DNA of 64,000 bases. Source: Rhipidocladum racemiflorum (Eukaryota; Streptophyta; Magnoliopsida; Poales; Poaceae). The stretch lies in contig CM070572.1 of NCBI GenBank assembly GCA_036346355.1, positions 37,485,944-37,549,943 of the forward strand, written 5' to 3'. The notes below the pieces were generated by a model that was not told the origin of the DNA, did no database searches, and worked only from the letters and a program-made list of their open reading frames with translations. The position numbers were made by a program, and so were the translations under genes. Of this stretch, positions 48,127 through 59,200 are shown piece after piece (position 1 is the stretch's first letter; each line of letters starts with the position of its first letter).

Positions 48127-48704
48127 TAGAGGTGGGCACTTGGGCCGGGCTCTTTTGGGTCGGCCCGAAGCACGATGGGATGACCCGGTGCAAAGCACAA
48201 GACGCGCGCGATTCCGTCTTGGGCGAAGACGCAACTATAGCTCGGGCGTCTGCCGGAACCAAGCACGACGGCGACACGGCAAGACGGCACGGCGATTTGG
48301 GCCAGGCTCGTCTTGCGGCCGCACGAGCAGTACCTAAATCACGGATTAAGGCCTAAAAGTTGGTAGATATTGTTGATTCAGGGCATCTTCAAGCATTGCA
48401 TTTATGTTTAACATTTTGTTGATGTGATTAGTCTCTTATGTAATTAAAATATGTAGTTTAGTAGTAGTGATTTGTTTTATTTCTTTGCTCGTCACAATAG
48501 TAAAAATGGGTCGGGCTTGGGCCGGCCCGGCACGAAGCAGGCACGGAGCGCAAATGGGCCGGGCTTGGGCTCGCCAAAGGTGAGTCGGGCCGGCACGGCC
48601 CGGCACGGTGGGCACGATGGGCCGTCATGGCACGGCACGGTTTCAGCCTGAAGCACGATAGGTCTGGGCCAGACCAGCACGGCATGGCACGACGCCCACC
48701 TCTA
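48127..48704. mobile_element. Non-autonomous hAT element with perfect 8-bp duplication
   Basis: Terminal inverted repeats TAGAGGTGGGC and GCCCACCTCTA; flanked by GGTATGGA on both sides (48119-48126 and 48705-48712). Length 578 bp. Subterminal DNA is GC-rich with repeats of GGGCCGGGCTTGGGC and GGCACGGCAC; the middle is AT-rich. No transposase. It is inserted within the Copia-like region and is therefore younger. Confidence 0.95.
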
Positions 48705-48712
48705 GGTATGGA

Positions 48713-50090
48713 TCAGCTCGTGTACATCTGGCCCCTTGCCTGACGATGCCTCATGATACCGGATCTTCAAAGCCTATGCTATCCATAGGAGCTAGCTCGC
48801 CGGCTGGCTTGCATGCATGTGTTGCTTGGATCTCTGGTCCCAATTATAGGAGCTCACTCCGGATCAATAGTGGCAATTCAATGTTGTTGTTGGTCCAATA
48901 CGGTGATTAGATCAGAGGAATAATTAAGGCAGTCTATTGCCAGTTTGCCATCTTGAATAAGTTGCAAAGCACCTGATGATCAATGTTTCAAATTTGGAAT
49001 TTTTTTATGGTTTATCATTAGCGGATTCTTGGCACTTTATTTGACGTTTCATCGTCAGTTTCTTTGTTGTTCATTGTCGATTTATCATTAGAGATTTCTT
49101 TGACATTTCATCGTCCATTTTGAAAAAAAAAATCAGTTGAGGAGATAGCTGAATTTGGTGTTTCATCCCGTTACTTTGGTGTTTTGTCATCGTTAATTTG
49201 GTGTTTCATTCACCGTTTGGATACGTTGACCATTATGGAGGTTTTGACAATGTTAATTTGGGATTTGATGACACCATAATGGTAGCATTATGCTCTTCGG
49301 AGTTTTACAGTGAAAGTTTTGCTCTAATGTTAGTTTGAGATGAAGGTTTTAAATGCAAAGGGTTTTCTTTTGAGTGGTTACTACAACGTTGTTTTGTTGT
49401 CTTAGCTCAATATGAGGGGTCTACTGTAATTACTTCATTGACAGCACGACAGTTCTTTTCATCTTGGCAGTTTTGCAAAAGCAGTTTCAACCATATCATA
49501 GAATTTCAGTAGGCAGTTTGCCGTACGTAATGACTACACGTGCAATTTGCTCTTTCAATGAGCATTTTTTTTGCCGAATTTATTGTTCTAGATGGAGCAT
49601 GTCAATTCCATGAGATGAGTTATTCGCTATTTATCAAACGCCACATGTGATGTCTTAGCTTATGTCATTTGATGTTTTAAGCATTTATTTCAGAAGGTCA
49701 ATTGCACATACTCAGACTTTTCCGGGGTTATAAATTATTGAAGACCCAGGTTTCTTTGTCTGTTTTGTTATAGCTATGTGTTTGGATTGACTGTTTAAGT
49801 CTTTCTCGACCTACTGGTGGTTTGCTAAATTTTGCTTCGCAAGAAGTGTTTAGATTGACTGTTCCAGTCTTTCATATTCGCGCTGTCCTTTGGACTTTCA
49901 GTGCTCAATTGCCCTTCTGGTTTTTCAGAGACAATATCATTATGGATTTTGAGTTAGGTGGAGGTTTGTTGGAGATAACTCAATTATCTCTAATTACCGT
50001 ATCTTATGGTTTTATCCCTAGTTTGTTAGGAGTTATATCTTCTACAACTAGATTCTTTGGCTATATAAGCCAACCCTTTGTACATGTAAT
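48713..50090. other. AT-rich interior of the Copia-like region
   Basis: Contains loosely repeated phrases (TTTCATCGTC, TTTGGTGTTT, TTTATCATTAG at 49010-49230) and no convincing gene. An ORF at 49822-50106 is hydrophobic but lies in LTR-like DNA and is probably fortuitous. Confidence 0.4.
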
Positions 50091-50289
50091 TCTTGATGTA
50101 TTATAGTGGATTATTTCCCGTGGGTTTTTTTTTTTTGCCGCAAGGGTTTTTCCACGCTACATCTTATCACTAATTTTTATGTGCCATGCTGTCCTTAAGA
50201 GTTATGAATACATGATTCCCATGAAGAACAAATCAAATTAAGCAGTTGGAGGCTTGGGGTTCATTCATTCGCCACGGTTTATCTATGAG

Positions 50290-50640
50290 TGATGTTCAGG
50301 GACGGATCTAGTATCGGGACATGGGTGTACAGATATACACCCAATTTTTTTATTAAAAAACCTAATATTTAGTAGGTATATTAGGTGTATATACTAGTAA
50401 GGTGACTGAAAATATGTATTGCAGCTTTGTAGGCTGTCTAACTCGGCCCCAATCTCAGGCGCTTCTCCAACAACTTGGATTCCACTGTAGGAGGGATGGG
50501 TGATGGTTAGTGTGGATGCAGCTGTTTTTGCTGCAACTAGACGTGGTAATGAGGCAGCACATGTTTTAGCTGAGTCTTCAAAACTCTCTCTTCTGGATCG
50601 ATTTGGTAGTTGGAAGCTCCGTAGCAATTGATTCCGTCAT
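50290..50640 (+). pseudogene. RNase H-like (RVT_3) remnant, internally deleted
   Basis: From about 50503 the plus-strand frame reads a VSVDAAVF block directly followed by RRGNEAAHVLAE and LDRFGSW. In plant LINE-type RNase H-like proteins the first block opens the domain and the second closes it, so the middle appears deleted. Preceded at 50294 by CAGGGACGGATCTAG, a phrase common at ends of grass transposons. Confidence 0.5.
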
Positions 50641-51233
50641 TTGGAAGCTCAAATTAATGTTGTTTGTACGTTGCGCTACGACTAATTTAGGGTAATCCTC
50701 TGTAGATCGACGCCGAAGACAACCAAACTTACTCTATCGCATTCGTATGTTACATAATTTTCAGTTAGTTTGGTCGCGGGAAGATTTAACGATCACAGTA
50801 CCCACAGCAAAAACCAGCTAAACTGTGCATACCATTACAAAATTTTAGAGTTTTAGCTACGACTAAATTAGAAATACCATCTTCTTACAGTGTGGTGCTG
50901 TAATTATTTTGGTTAGTGCAGGTGCATCTACAGCAAGAAAGGTACATCACCAGGACAAGAATAATTTGTATTCGGCTAGCTTTCCTTTCTCCAGCTGTCC
51001 TTTTGGTCCCTAGTGAACAAGTTCCCCAATTCCCTTGTCTCCATGGTTGAAACTTCTTTGTATTTATTTGTAGCGTGCCTTCTCTAACGAACCTCTCCCT
51101 TTCAGACAAGCGGCCGAACGCCATGCTACTAACTCTCTCTCAGACTCCCAGAATGGGGCCTCCAAGGAGGATATTCATTTGATCTCTTCCAACTAGCTCT
51201 TTGACCACAAGATTCCATGTGCAATTCTAAGAA

Positions 51234-51664
51234 GGCCATTCACGATGGAGAGTTTCGTTACGCGATTTCTCATAGTGCCACATCATATTTAAATGTTTGA
51301 GTTGATGAATGAAACAGCCTCTCTAAATATACAGTTTCATTTTGCAATTTCATAGGCATGATATAACATTTAATTGTTGGATGGTGTTGCGATCAAATGT
51401 GCCGTATAAATTGTGTAGCCACTTGCAATTATATGTAGCACGCTACAATACGGCCACACGGGATCCAGAAAAGGTGTGAAGATGAAACAAATCGCTCTCA
51501 GTGGGGTTTCATCCCAGTTTCAAAGCACTTGGTAACCATGTACACCAGGTTTCATCCCCATGAAACTCAACTCCCTTCTCTCCTCATAAATTTGTTGCCA
51601 TGTCACCATTTTTACCTATGTAGCATCTCATTTAATAAGAATGAAACTCCCATTGTGAATGGCC
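51234..51664. mobile_element. mPing/Pong-related Tourist MITE (431 bp)
   Basis: Ends GGCCATTCACGATGG and CCATTGTGAATGGCC are inverted repeats with one mismatch, continued inward by GAGTTTC/GAAACTC. They closely resemble the mPing/Pong family termini (GGCC-TCACAATGG type), and the interior has several GTTTCATCC/ATGAAAC phrases as in that family. The length is also close to mPing. TTA/TAA flanking duplication is not preserved, so it is an old copy. Confidence 0.72.
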
Positions 51665-53390
51665 CACTTGGTGTTTTCTAATGACAAGTTTACGATTTTA
51701 AAGTCTTTATTGTTGAGAAGTATTTTAGATCTTGATTGTTTTCTCATTTGCCGAGGGGCTAGAGGTAGATATCAAGTAGAAATGGACTAGTATATGGCTA
51801 TTTTAATTATGAAGGGAGAAACCATATTGCTTCCGCATCAGTTAGGCAGTGAAAAAAAAACATTAACATTCAATATAATTATGGGTAATGCTGTCCAAAA
51901 TCCAACCTGCTCACCTCCCTGATCCATGGATGGCGACATGACATCGACGTTTTAACTTGTAGTAGGTAATGCTAAATTATAGAGGCAATCTTAACATGCA
52001 TGCTTCGTATTTAATTATATAATGGATTTTTATTTTTTTTAAAAGGACTTTTTAATAAAAAAAACAATTGGTTGGTCAATATAAGGTGTTAAGCTTGTCT
52101 CTATAATTCTAGGATACGCTGGCAACTAGGGAGTAGTTGTCGTCTTACACGACAAGCAAGATTCAGTGAGACATCACTGACTGCTCCTGAATATTGCCTC
52201 AATTTGTTTCCCTTGATTAATTCACAGACTTCGTGCCAAAAAAAAAAAAAAAAAAAATCATTCTTTAAAAAAGGGTGAAAAACAGAAGTAGGTGCATATG
52301 AACTCAAGTGAATTGCAGCAAACAGGGAATACAATTCCCTAAAACCCTATTAATAAGGTAAAAAAAGTTTTTCTTTTCCCTTTTTTCTCCCCTCTTTGCT
52401 TCCTCCGTTTGGTACATCAATCATCCTGGCCGGAGATTGATACACAAAACACAATACATGAAAGCAACATTTGGTTTCCCCTCCTATTTCCCTTTCCAAA
52501 AGAAAGTGTGACAGTAACACTGAAGGAGATTGCCTCACCTAAAAGAAAAAAAGAGGGAGAAGAAGAAGAGAGGCATGAAGAGAGAAACAGAAGAGAGAAA
52601 AAGAAATTAAGCAGTGTGATAGAGACTAAAGTACAAAGAGGCTGCCCTCTCCTGTGCCAACCAATCCTACCTCATCTTGGTACACCCCAATGATTTGCAG
52701 AGCTCATGCTTTTATCCAAAAGCAAAAAAAAAAAAAGGGGGGGGGGGGGGGGGGCATGCACAGTGGTACAATACTTTACCATTGGAATTCCAATGCTGTA
52801 CATCCGGGCAAAGCGGCATGACGTGGACAATACTTTATCAATCAAGTACTTTACATTAAGGGATGAAACGGCGATGTGGATGGATAATAGTTCTACTATA
52901 TTTATTTTTATATTTTTTTTCTTGGATGCGGATACGAATGCGAATATGAATAACGTTGAATACATATACGAATCGAATCGGATACGGTTACGAATATTTA
53001 TCGGAACACGATAACGCCTTAGATTGTACATAAAAAATCAATGAAAATATATAACTAGTTGATTTGTTCAAAACAATAATAAAAATTGAACAAATATAAG
53101 CATTTTCATTCACTTAGACAATAGTTAGATAACATGTCGGAAATAAAATTATGTAAGACTTAATTCATCATGCATATACAATTAGTTCAACATACATGTA
53201 GATCAAAACATAAAATGAAGGTAATCCTTACTCAAAGATATAAATAGAAGCAAACATAGAACACACCAAATTTTTATAGATAGAAAATCATTGATTCTTT
53301 CCCATGCACTATCTGCAAGAAAAAATATCATAATACGTAGTTGTTCTGAGTTAAATTAATGTTGCAGCGTGCAGCACTGTGTGACCCCAA
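51665..53390. other. Intergenic DNA with homopolymers and a hAT-like fragment
   Basis: No gene. Poly(A) of about 20 at 52238-52257; an A-run then a G-run of about 18 at 52726-52754, which can be unstable and is a likely assembly weak spot; and at about 52857-53020 a GGGATGAAACGG start followed by GATACGAAT repeats, related to 25770-26000 in the opposite orientation. Confidence 0.55.
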
Positions 53391-53394
53391 CAGC

Positions 53395-54000
53395 TGGTAG
53401 GTAGCCTACAATTATGCAAGAGTAGTGTAATAATAAGTTTTATTCTTTTAATTAATGACTTTGTAAGACCATTTTGTACGTGAATATGATGTACTGAATG
53501 CTCTACATCTGTGCCCAGAGCCATTTAACAATCATTGAATGCCTTTGAGGTAAGCTCACTAGCATTGTCTTCTTGGATGAACTTGATCCTTTCATATGGA
53601 AAGGAGTCTCTTAATTACTAATCTGAGCGATTAATTTAGTAAAAGCATGATTTCGAGTAGATAAGAGGCATACATGATATCATATATTAGAAACATCTAT
53701 CAGCACCATAAAAAAATCTAAAGGGCCCCGGCAAGGCTGATAGATCCACAAATATTACATTGAATTCTCTCTAAGAATCTCAATAATTATTCCCTAACTT
53801 TCAGATAAGAGGGTATAAGAAGGGCATAAGAAGTCTTCAAATCTAAAAAAGTTTGTAGTTTTTATGCTATGGCCAACGAAATTATTGATAATTTTTCTCA
53901 TCATATTCGGCACGGGATAGCCTAGTTGATCATGACAGATCTAAAAGAGTTCTAGGTTTTTCTCGTGATAACGTGTTGACTAACTAACTGATCGTCGTAG
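53395..54000 (-). pseudogene. Copia pol remnant: pre-integrase and integrase core
   Basis: On the minus strand the fragments run from a pre-integrase-like region (about 54000-53790, DQLGYP, then a FEDFLCPSY block) into the integrase core (about 53760-53395: FMVLIDVSNI, HVCLLSTRNHAFTK, FPYERIKFIQEDNASEL, then HSVHHIHVQNG). These are the conserved phrases of plant Copia integrases. Stops and frame changes interrupt it (for example at about 53520 and 53690), so it is inactive. Confidence 0.78.
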
Positions 54001-54250
54001 ATCAATCACAACGCTAATTAAGAATACCCGAAGAACTATCATAATAAATAAAATACCAGATATAGAAGAACTCAACTCTTATTTATAGCCAAAACCCATT
54101 AAAAATAATTTCAGAATTCGCCAAACAAACCGTAAAGTTCAATATATCTCAACAAACCGTAGGTTAAACACGGCATAGTGTACCCTTCAAAATTACAGCT
54201 TTACCCCTCGAGGTCACATTTCCAGGCAATAAATGCACCCACTGCTTATA
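54001..54250. other. Short intergenic stretch
   Basis: AT-rich, possibly flank of the Copia remnant. Nothing recognised. Confidence 0.4.
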
Positions 54251-54531
54251 CTCCCTCCAGTCTGATAATATCTGTCGTTGGAACGTTTTGAGGCGAGTGT
54301 GAGAATATTAATCGTTGGAGATGCGTGCATACAACTGCATTCAAACTACCACTGTCACTCGTGATGAACCAATGCATGTAAATTTCACATTTAAGTATTC
54401 ATTTAATCAGGTTTCGAACTGCGTAGGAAGGCTTCGGTAACTAGGTATAACTATATGAGCTACAAGTATTTACTCATTTCTTGGTATGTGAGATTATGTC
54501 TAAAACAACACATATTATCTACTGGAGGGAA
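54251..54531. mobile_element. Stowaway-like MITE (Tc1/mariner)
   Basis: Ends CTCCCTCCAGT and ACTGGAGGGAA are inverted repeats of the Stowaway type, flanked by TA on both sides (54249-54250 and 54532-54533). Length 281 bp, noncoding. Confidence 0.88.
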
Positions 54532-54544
54532 TATATGGAGCCCC

Positions 54545-55100
54545 TGTGCAAACCAGCTACGCGTACGGGCCTCGCCCGCGGTGTCCCACAGACAGGTGGA
54601 GCCCGGAGCGAACAAGCCTGTCCCACGTGTCGTCGTGGCTGCTCCCTACCGACACCTGGACGTGGGCGCCGTACACCACGCGCCAGCCAATGGGAAAAGC
54701 CCACGTCCGCGGAACGCGACGCGTAAGCCAACGGTTGCCTGGTGGGCCCGCCACGGAAATGCAAGCCTTGTCCCATGCGCGCCTCCCGATGACACGTGGG
54801 GCTGGATGGGATCCGGTCCCAGAAGTCATAGACTGACCTGTACCCTCAGGTCAGAGGAGGGGAACGTGGCAAAATCAAGGCCGTCCGATCGGGAGCAACC
54901 CAACGGTCAAAATCTCCTGCTTGGGTGCGGTGACCGACAGGGTGTGGTCACCGCTCACCGGGGTCGTGGTGATGGGAGGGAAACGTCGGTGCGGCCGTGC
55001 CTAGTGGCGAAATGGGGATTAGTCCATTTGCGTATAGGCCCTTGGTCTTTGCCTCAAATTGCCGGATGTCACCTTGGGCTCGCCCGTAGCCTCTAATCTC
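54545..55100 (+). promoter_or_regulatory. GC-rich upstream region with two G-boxes
   Basis: A GC-rich block with CCCACGTGTC (CACGTG at 54624-54629) and GACACGTGGG (54793-54798), both G-box/ABRE-type cores, and motifs such as CCAACGGTCAAAATC. It lies 1.2-1.7 kb upstream of the NDRG-like ATG, immediately after the Stowaway element. The long open frame across it reflects composition. A regulatory role is inference. Confidence 0.4.
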
Positions 55101-56030
55101 ACCGCTAATCTTTGGTGATTGGTTTGATGAACTCTGATACAACCCCAAATTTATACTAGTATTTTTTTTTGCAACTGTGACCAGTCTGGGTGTCATTTGA
55201 CACGCCACTACCCTGAACCAGGATGGGGGTTTTCTATTAGTTATGAAGTGGTGTGTTGTTTTTGGAAATGACGGACTTGTATTTTTTTTTTCAAATTTTT
55301 TTGCTGAAATTTTCCAAGAAAAATCCCAAATTGGATCCAAAATCGACAGGTTAATGTGAATTTATCCATGCGGTTAAACACTCTTTAAATAGGAATCTAT
55401 TTTCTAACTGACGAAACATTGAGTGACAACACATATAAGATGTTACAAGAGTGATATGGTCTCTACATGGATCTCACGGTAATACCTTATTTAGAAAGTG
55501 AGAATATTTTTTACTTTAGTACTAATTGAAGCAGTTTTTTTTAAAACTCCAATAGAATTCTAGGTTCCACGTAAAATTCATCTATTTTTTAAGGGAAATT
55601 CATCTGTTTGTTAACTCTAAAATCCATCTGTTTTTAGTTAGGGGCTCAGGTTCTAATAGGTATATCGGAGCAGAGGGAAGCTAGACCTTGCTTGGACTCT
55701 TTTACCCTTCCGAGTAATTTCCAAAAGGAGGGAGTAAGACTCTCTCCAACGACGGCCTTTAAAACGGCATGTTTGGATATTTGGAGGTCTATTCAGGTCT
55801 GTAACCATCCCAAGGAGGCATGCTATGTGCAAAGGAGAGACTTGTGTGATGGTTGATATACAGACAGGGAATTCAGGCCATGGTTGGAAATCGACCCAAT
55901 ATAAAGACCTAAATTAAATGCAGGTCGCACTATTCAAGGCTCATAGAGGCCTGATTTTACATGTCATCTTTGGGTTTAGCCTAATGAATAACGGGGACTG
56001 GGATGCAATAATAGGAAAAGAAAGGACGCC
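55101..56030. other. Promoter-proximal intergenic DNA of the NDRG-like gene
   Basis: No gene or clear transposon end. T-runs at 55160 and 55280, and MITE-like phrases such as TTTGGGTTTAGCCTAATGAA near 55968. Confidence 0.4.
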
Positions 56031-56206
56031 GAGTGAGAGAGGAGAGAGGGGAGAGAGAGAGAGAGAGTATGCGTGAGCTGCTCCTTCATTTATAAGCGAC
56101 GCCAGGAGAAGAAGGCGGGGTGGAGAGAGAGAGAGAGAGAGACAGAGAGGCGCACGGGACATTTTATAGGGGGAGGAGAGCAAGGAGGAGAGAGAGAGAG
56201 AGAGGG
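56031..56206 (+). promoter_or_regulatory. GA-rich leader / core promoter of the NDRG-like gene
   Basis: Several (GA)n runs at 56051-56070, 56121-56142 and 56188-56206, with TATA-like TTTATAAG at about 56089 and TTTATAGG at about 56163. GA-repeat leaders are common in plant promoters and bind BBR/BPC factors in known cases. Which TATA-like site is used is not clear. Confidence 0.5.
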
Positions 56207-56255
56207 GGGGAGTGGGAGCACCGGAGCAGGCCCGGCGTCGAGGGGGCGGCGGGGG

Positions 56256-59200
56256 ATGGGGGACTCCGGCGGCTCCGTCGTCTCGGTCGACGTCGAGCGC
56301 ATCTCCTTCGGCGGCAAGGTCCGTCCACCACCCTCCTCTCCCCCGGCTATCAGTTTAGGGATCTTTTCCGCAGGCTGGGCTCGTTCCTCGAGGTGGTTTG
56401 GTTACTCGCATTGGGTTTGGGCGTGCTTGGGAGGTGACGGATTGCGAGGCTTCTGTGCCAAGAGATTCGAACTTGTTGGTATTTGGGGATTTCGCATTTT
56501 TCGCGTTGCTGCTTGTTGCCAGTTCTTGATCTCTTCTGCTGTTTCTTGGTTCGATTCTTCTTCTTGTTACACGCGTTCTTCTAATTCTACTCGGATTGCA
56601 AAGTCCAACCAAGAGAGAGTTCTGCTCCAATTTGTGAGTCCAAACGGAAGAGACTGCTACTCCGTGTCTTGCTCTGTATTTCCCCCCAATAAACCGGATA
56701 AAGTGGTTACTTTCCACACGTATTTATGGGAGTCTTGTTCCTGCTTTGCTTCTCCATCTGCAATTCCGCATGGTGCATTTTGTCATCTGCGGAAGCAATA
56801 GCCATATTTAGCCACGAGATGGCGAGTCTTTTGCGGCGTCGTCTCCTGGCATCGTCCTCAGCCTATGTATGTCCATGTCAAAAATTTTCCCTGCAGCCTA
56901 CGGTTCTTGCCCGGTCATATTGTCCTTGCCCTGGCTTGCTCGCTGGTTAATTAAAGTGATTTAGCTCATCAAAATCGCCTACGTTTGTGTCCGTATGCGC
57001 ACGATTTTACCACAAAAGATTCGGGCTTGACGCTCTCGCGTGTTGCTTCGGTGTCCTAACCACCGCTTTTCTTGGTAGCGCTTGTTTAAAGTAGCGTTTC
57101 TTTAATTACACAGTTCTTTATTTGCTTGGTTGGGCTTCCTTGGTCCTTATGAGCAGAAATCTCCGTAGTGTATTGTAGTATTGCACTGTACAAATCCCTT
57201 ATTCTTCGTACGTGCGAGAGCAATTGGAATTTGGAACCTCTTGCCACTTCTTACAAAAGGTGTCCTTTTGGTTGGCTATTGGTTTGTTTTTGGAGAATTT
57301 TTTTTAATGTCTCGGAGCTGATTATCTGGCACACGTAATCTTCATGCAGTTTTGACGATGCTCTTGTTTGACCGTGGACTATTGTTCGAGTAAACGGGTA
57401 AAAATATTGGGTGTAGTTCACGAGTCCATTTCGTGTCAATCTCTTCAATTTTTAATAGGAGCGTCTGATGTGGCTGTCAAATCATGTACAATATCTAGCG
57501 AATAATCACCGGTCATCACTCTTCTAGCCCAGTGTATAGGTTCGTCCTCACAGCAAAAGCATCGGCATGCACCATGTGTCATCTACTCATCTTGTGTGCT
57601 CCTGCAGCTTGAAAAGAGCTATCGAACTAGGGGTGCTGAGAGTGCGGTAGGTGACACGGATCACACCTGCCTATGCTTCCGATCGGATGAGACTATTTTT
57701 TGCAATTACGTTTGAAAGAAAGAGAGTTAGATTTGAAAAAAAAAGAGTTGCCATAGGCTAGAAAAGCCATTATTTCGAATAATCATTCCTCCTGTGAGGC
57801 TGTGATAGAAAAAGGGCAGGTCTTTGTATTGGACTTGGCCTAATGACAGGATGGTTTTAGCTATTTGCTTATGTAATGGTTGAGGGATCGCCTGTGGTTC
57901 GTTTTATGTCCTGTATAAGTGCTTAGTTTTGTCCTAGAAGAAATGGCTGAGGAATCATCGCTTTTAGTATATGCACAATGCACCGGTGTGTGTGTGTGTG
58001 GAAAAACTACGTTCCTTCAGCACCACTCATCATAACGAAACTATTATTCTCCTTTCCTTTTGCTTGCATCTTGTCAGCTTTTAGTATAATATATAGGGAA
58101 CAAAGATCCTTCAATCATGAAGTCATCACCTTTGCGTCATTTTGGAGAAATTCTTTCCTTCAAGCGTCAGGGGAGGACTGCTACCTTTTCTCACCTGAAA
58201 GAAATCTTGGAGATAATAACCTAGTTGTTCTCTTGACCCAAGTTTAAAGGACCATTTCTCTTTGTATGGGTATTTCTGGGGTTCACCACGCGGATTGCTG
58301 TTGCTGACAGCTTGGTTGTAGTATGGACACACAAAGTGGATGACAGCCTAGTCGTTAAGCATTCTGTATATGTAAATAGATTTACTGATATCTTTTCCTG
58401 TATAATCTTTGGAAACTATTTTTTTCAAGGGTTATCTTGATGCTATCAGGATATTCATTTAGCTTAGGATTTAGACATATTGTTGGTTTCTGTAGTGATA
58501 TGCCTGGATTCCATGCCTATCTATTTTGGACAGATGAAGACCATTTGGCACATCTATTTTGTATTTTAGTTTGGATAGGGTCTTCATGATGGTTCTTCAC
58601 ACTAGCAGTAATATTTTGTTCTTAGCTGAGTCCCACTCAGTTTTCCTATTCAGCGCACAATTATATATATTTATATTGGTTCATCAGACTGAAATACAAG
58701 CTTCATGTTATGTAAGCCCATGTAGCTTCATGAGATGCATGCCTTACATTGTGGGATAGTTGTTTTTCTATTTTAATTGTTGCAATGCACTGTGCAAATT
58801 ATTTTTTCCTGTTGGATGCTGTTTTGCTTAGCTAAAAGTATTCTCACTATTTTTTTCCTCGCATTTTAACTGTTTCTTCCCTCTTGTTTTTTCAGGAACA
58901 TCACATACAAACAAACCATGGATCTGTATCTGTTGCGGTGTATGGTGACCATGACAAGCCTGCTCTGGTTACTTATCCAGATGTTGCTTTAAATCGTAAG
59001 TACTGCAAACTAGTTTAAAGTGTAGCAGGGTTTCCTGCAAATCATTCCAGCAATCTGAAACGCAGGCATTTAATTCCCTGTTATTGCTGGTCAGATATGT
59101 CTTGTTTCCAAGGATTACTCTTCTGCCCTGAAGCTTCTTCGCTGCTGCTTCACAATTTTTGCATTTACCATATCAGCCCCCCAGGACATGAGGTCAGTAG

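Larger units (their letters stand above)
46887..50200 (+). mobile_element. Degenerate Copia-like retroelement region
   Basis: It begins TGTTAGGGTTAG; a matching CTAACCCTAACA closes a 749-bp LTR-like unit at 47635. A tRNA-Met-like primer-binding motif (GTATCATAGCC) follows immediately. The U5-like end (GTGGATTGTTTCTC, CGCAAGGGTTTTTTCACG, GTGTGCCATGCT at 47545-47625) recurs at about 50095-50190, suggesting a second LTR remnant. A gag fragment lies oddly inside the first LTR-like unit (47397-47510). GC-rich, gag-like DNA at 47650-48110 is degenerate and is split by a hAT element. No intact pol was found; ends and internal order need alignment. Confidence 0.6.

Noticed and set aside
47630..48340. 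GC-rich open frames on both strands
   Set aside because: They lie in degenerate Copia-like DNA and cross the left end of the hAT element; no frame is consistently coding.
54455..55096. 213-codon open frame on the plus strand
   Set aside because: It spans a Stowaway MITE end and a GC-rich upstream region; several overlapping frames are equally open and no domain or splice context is visible.
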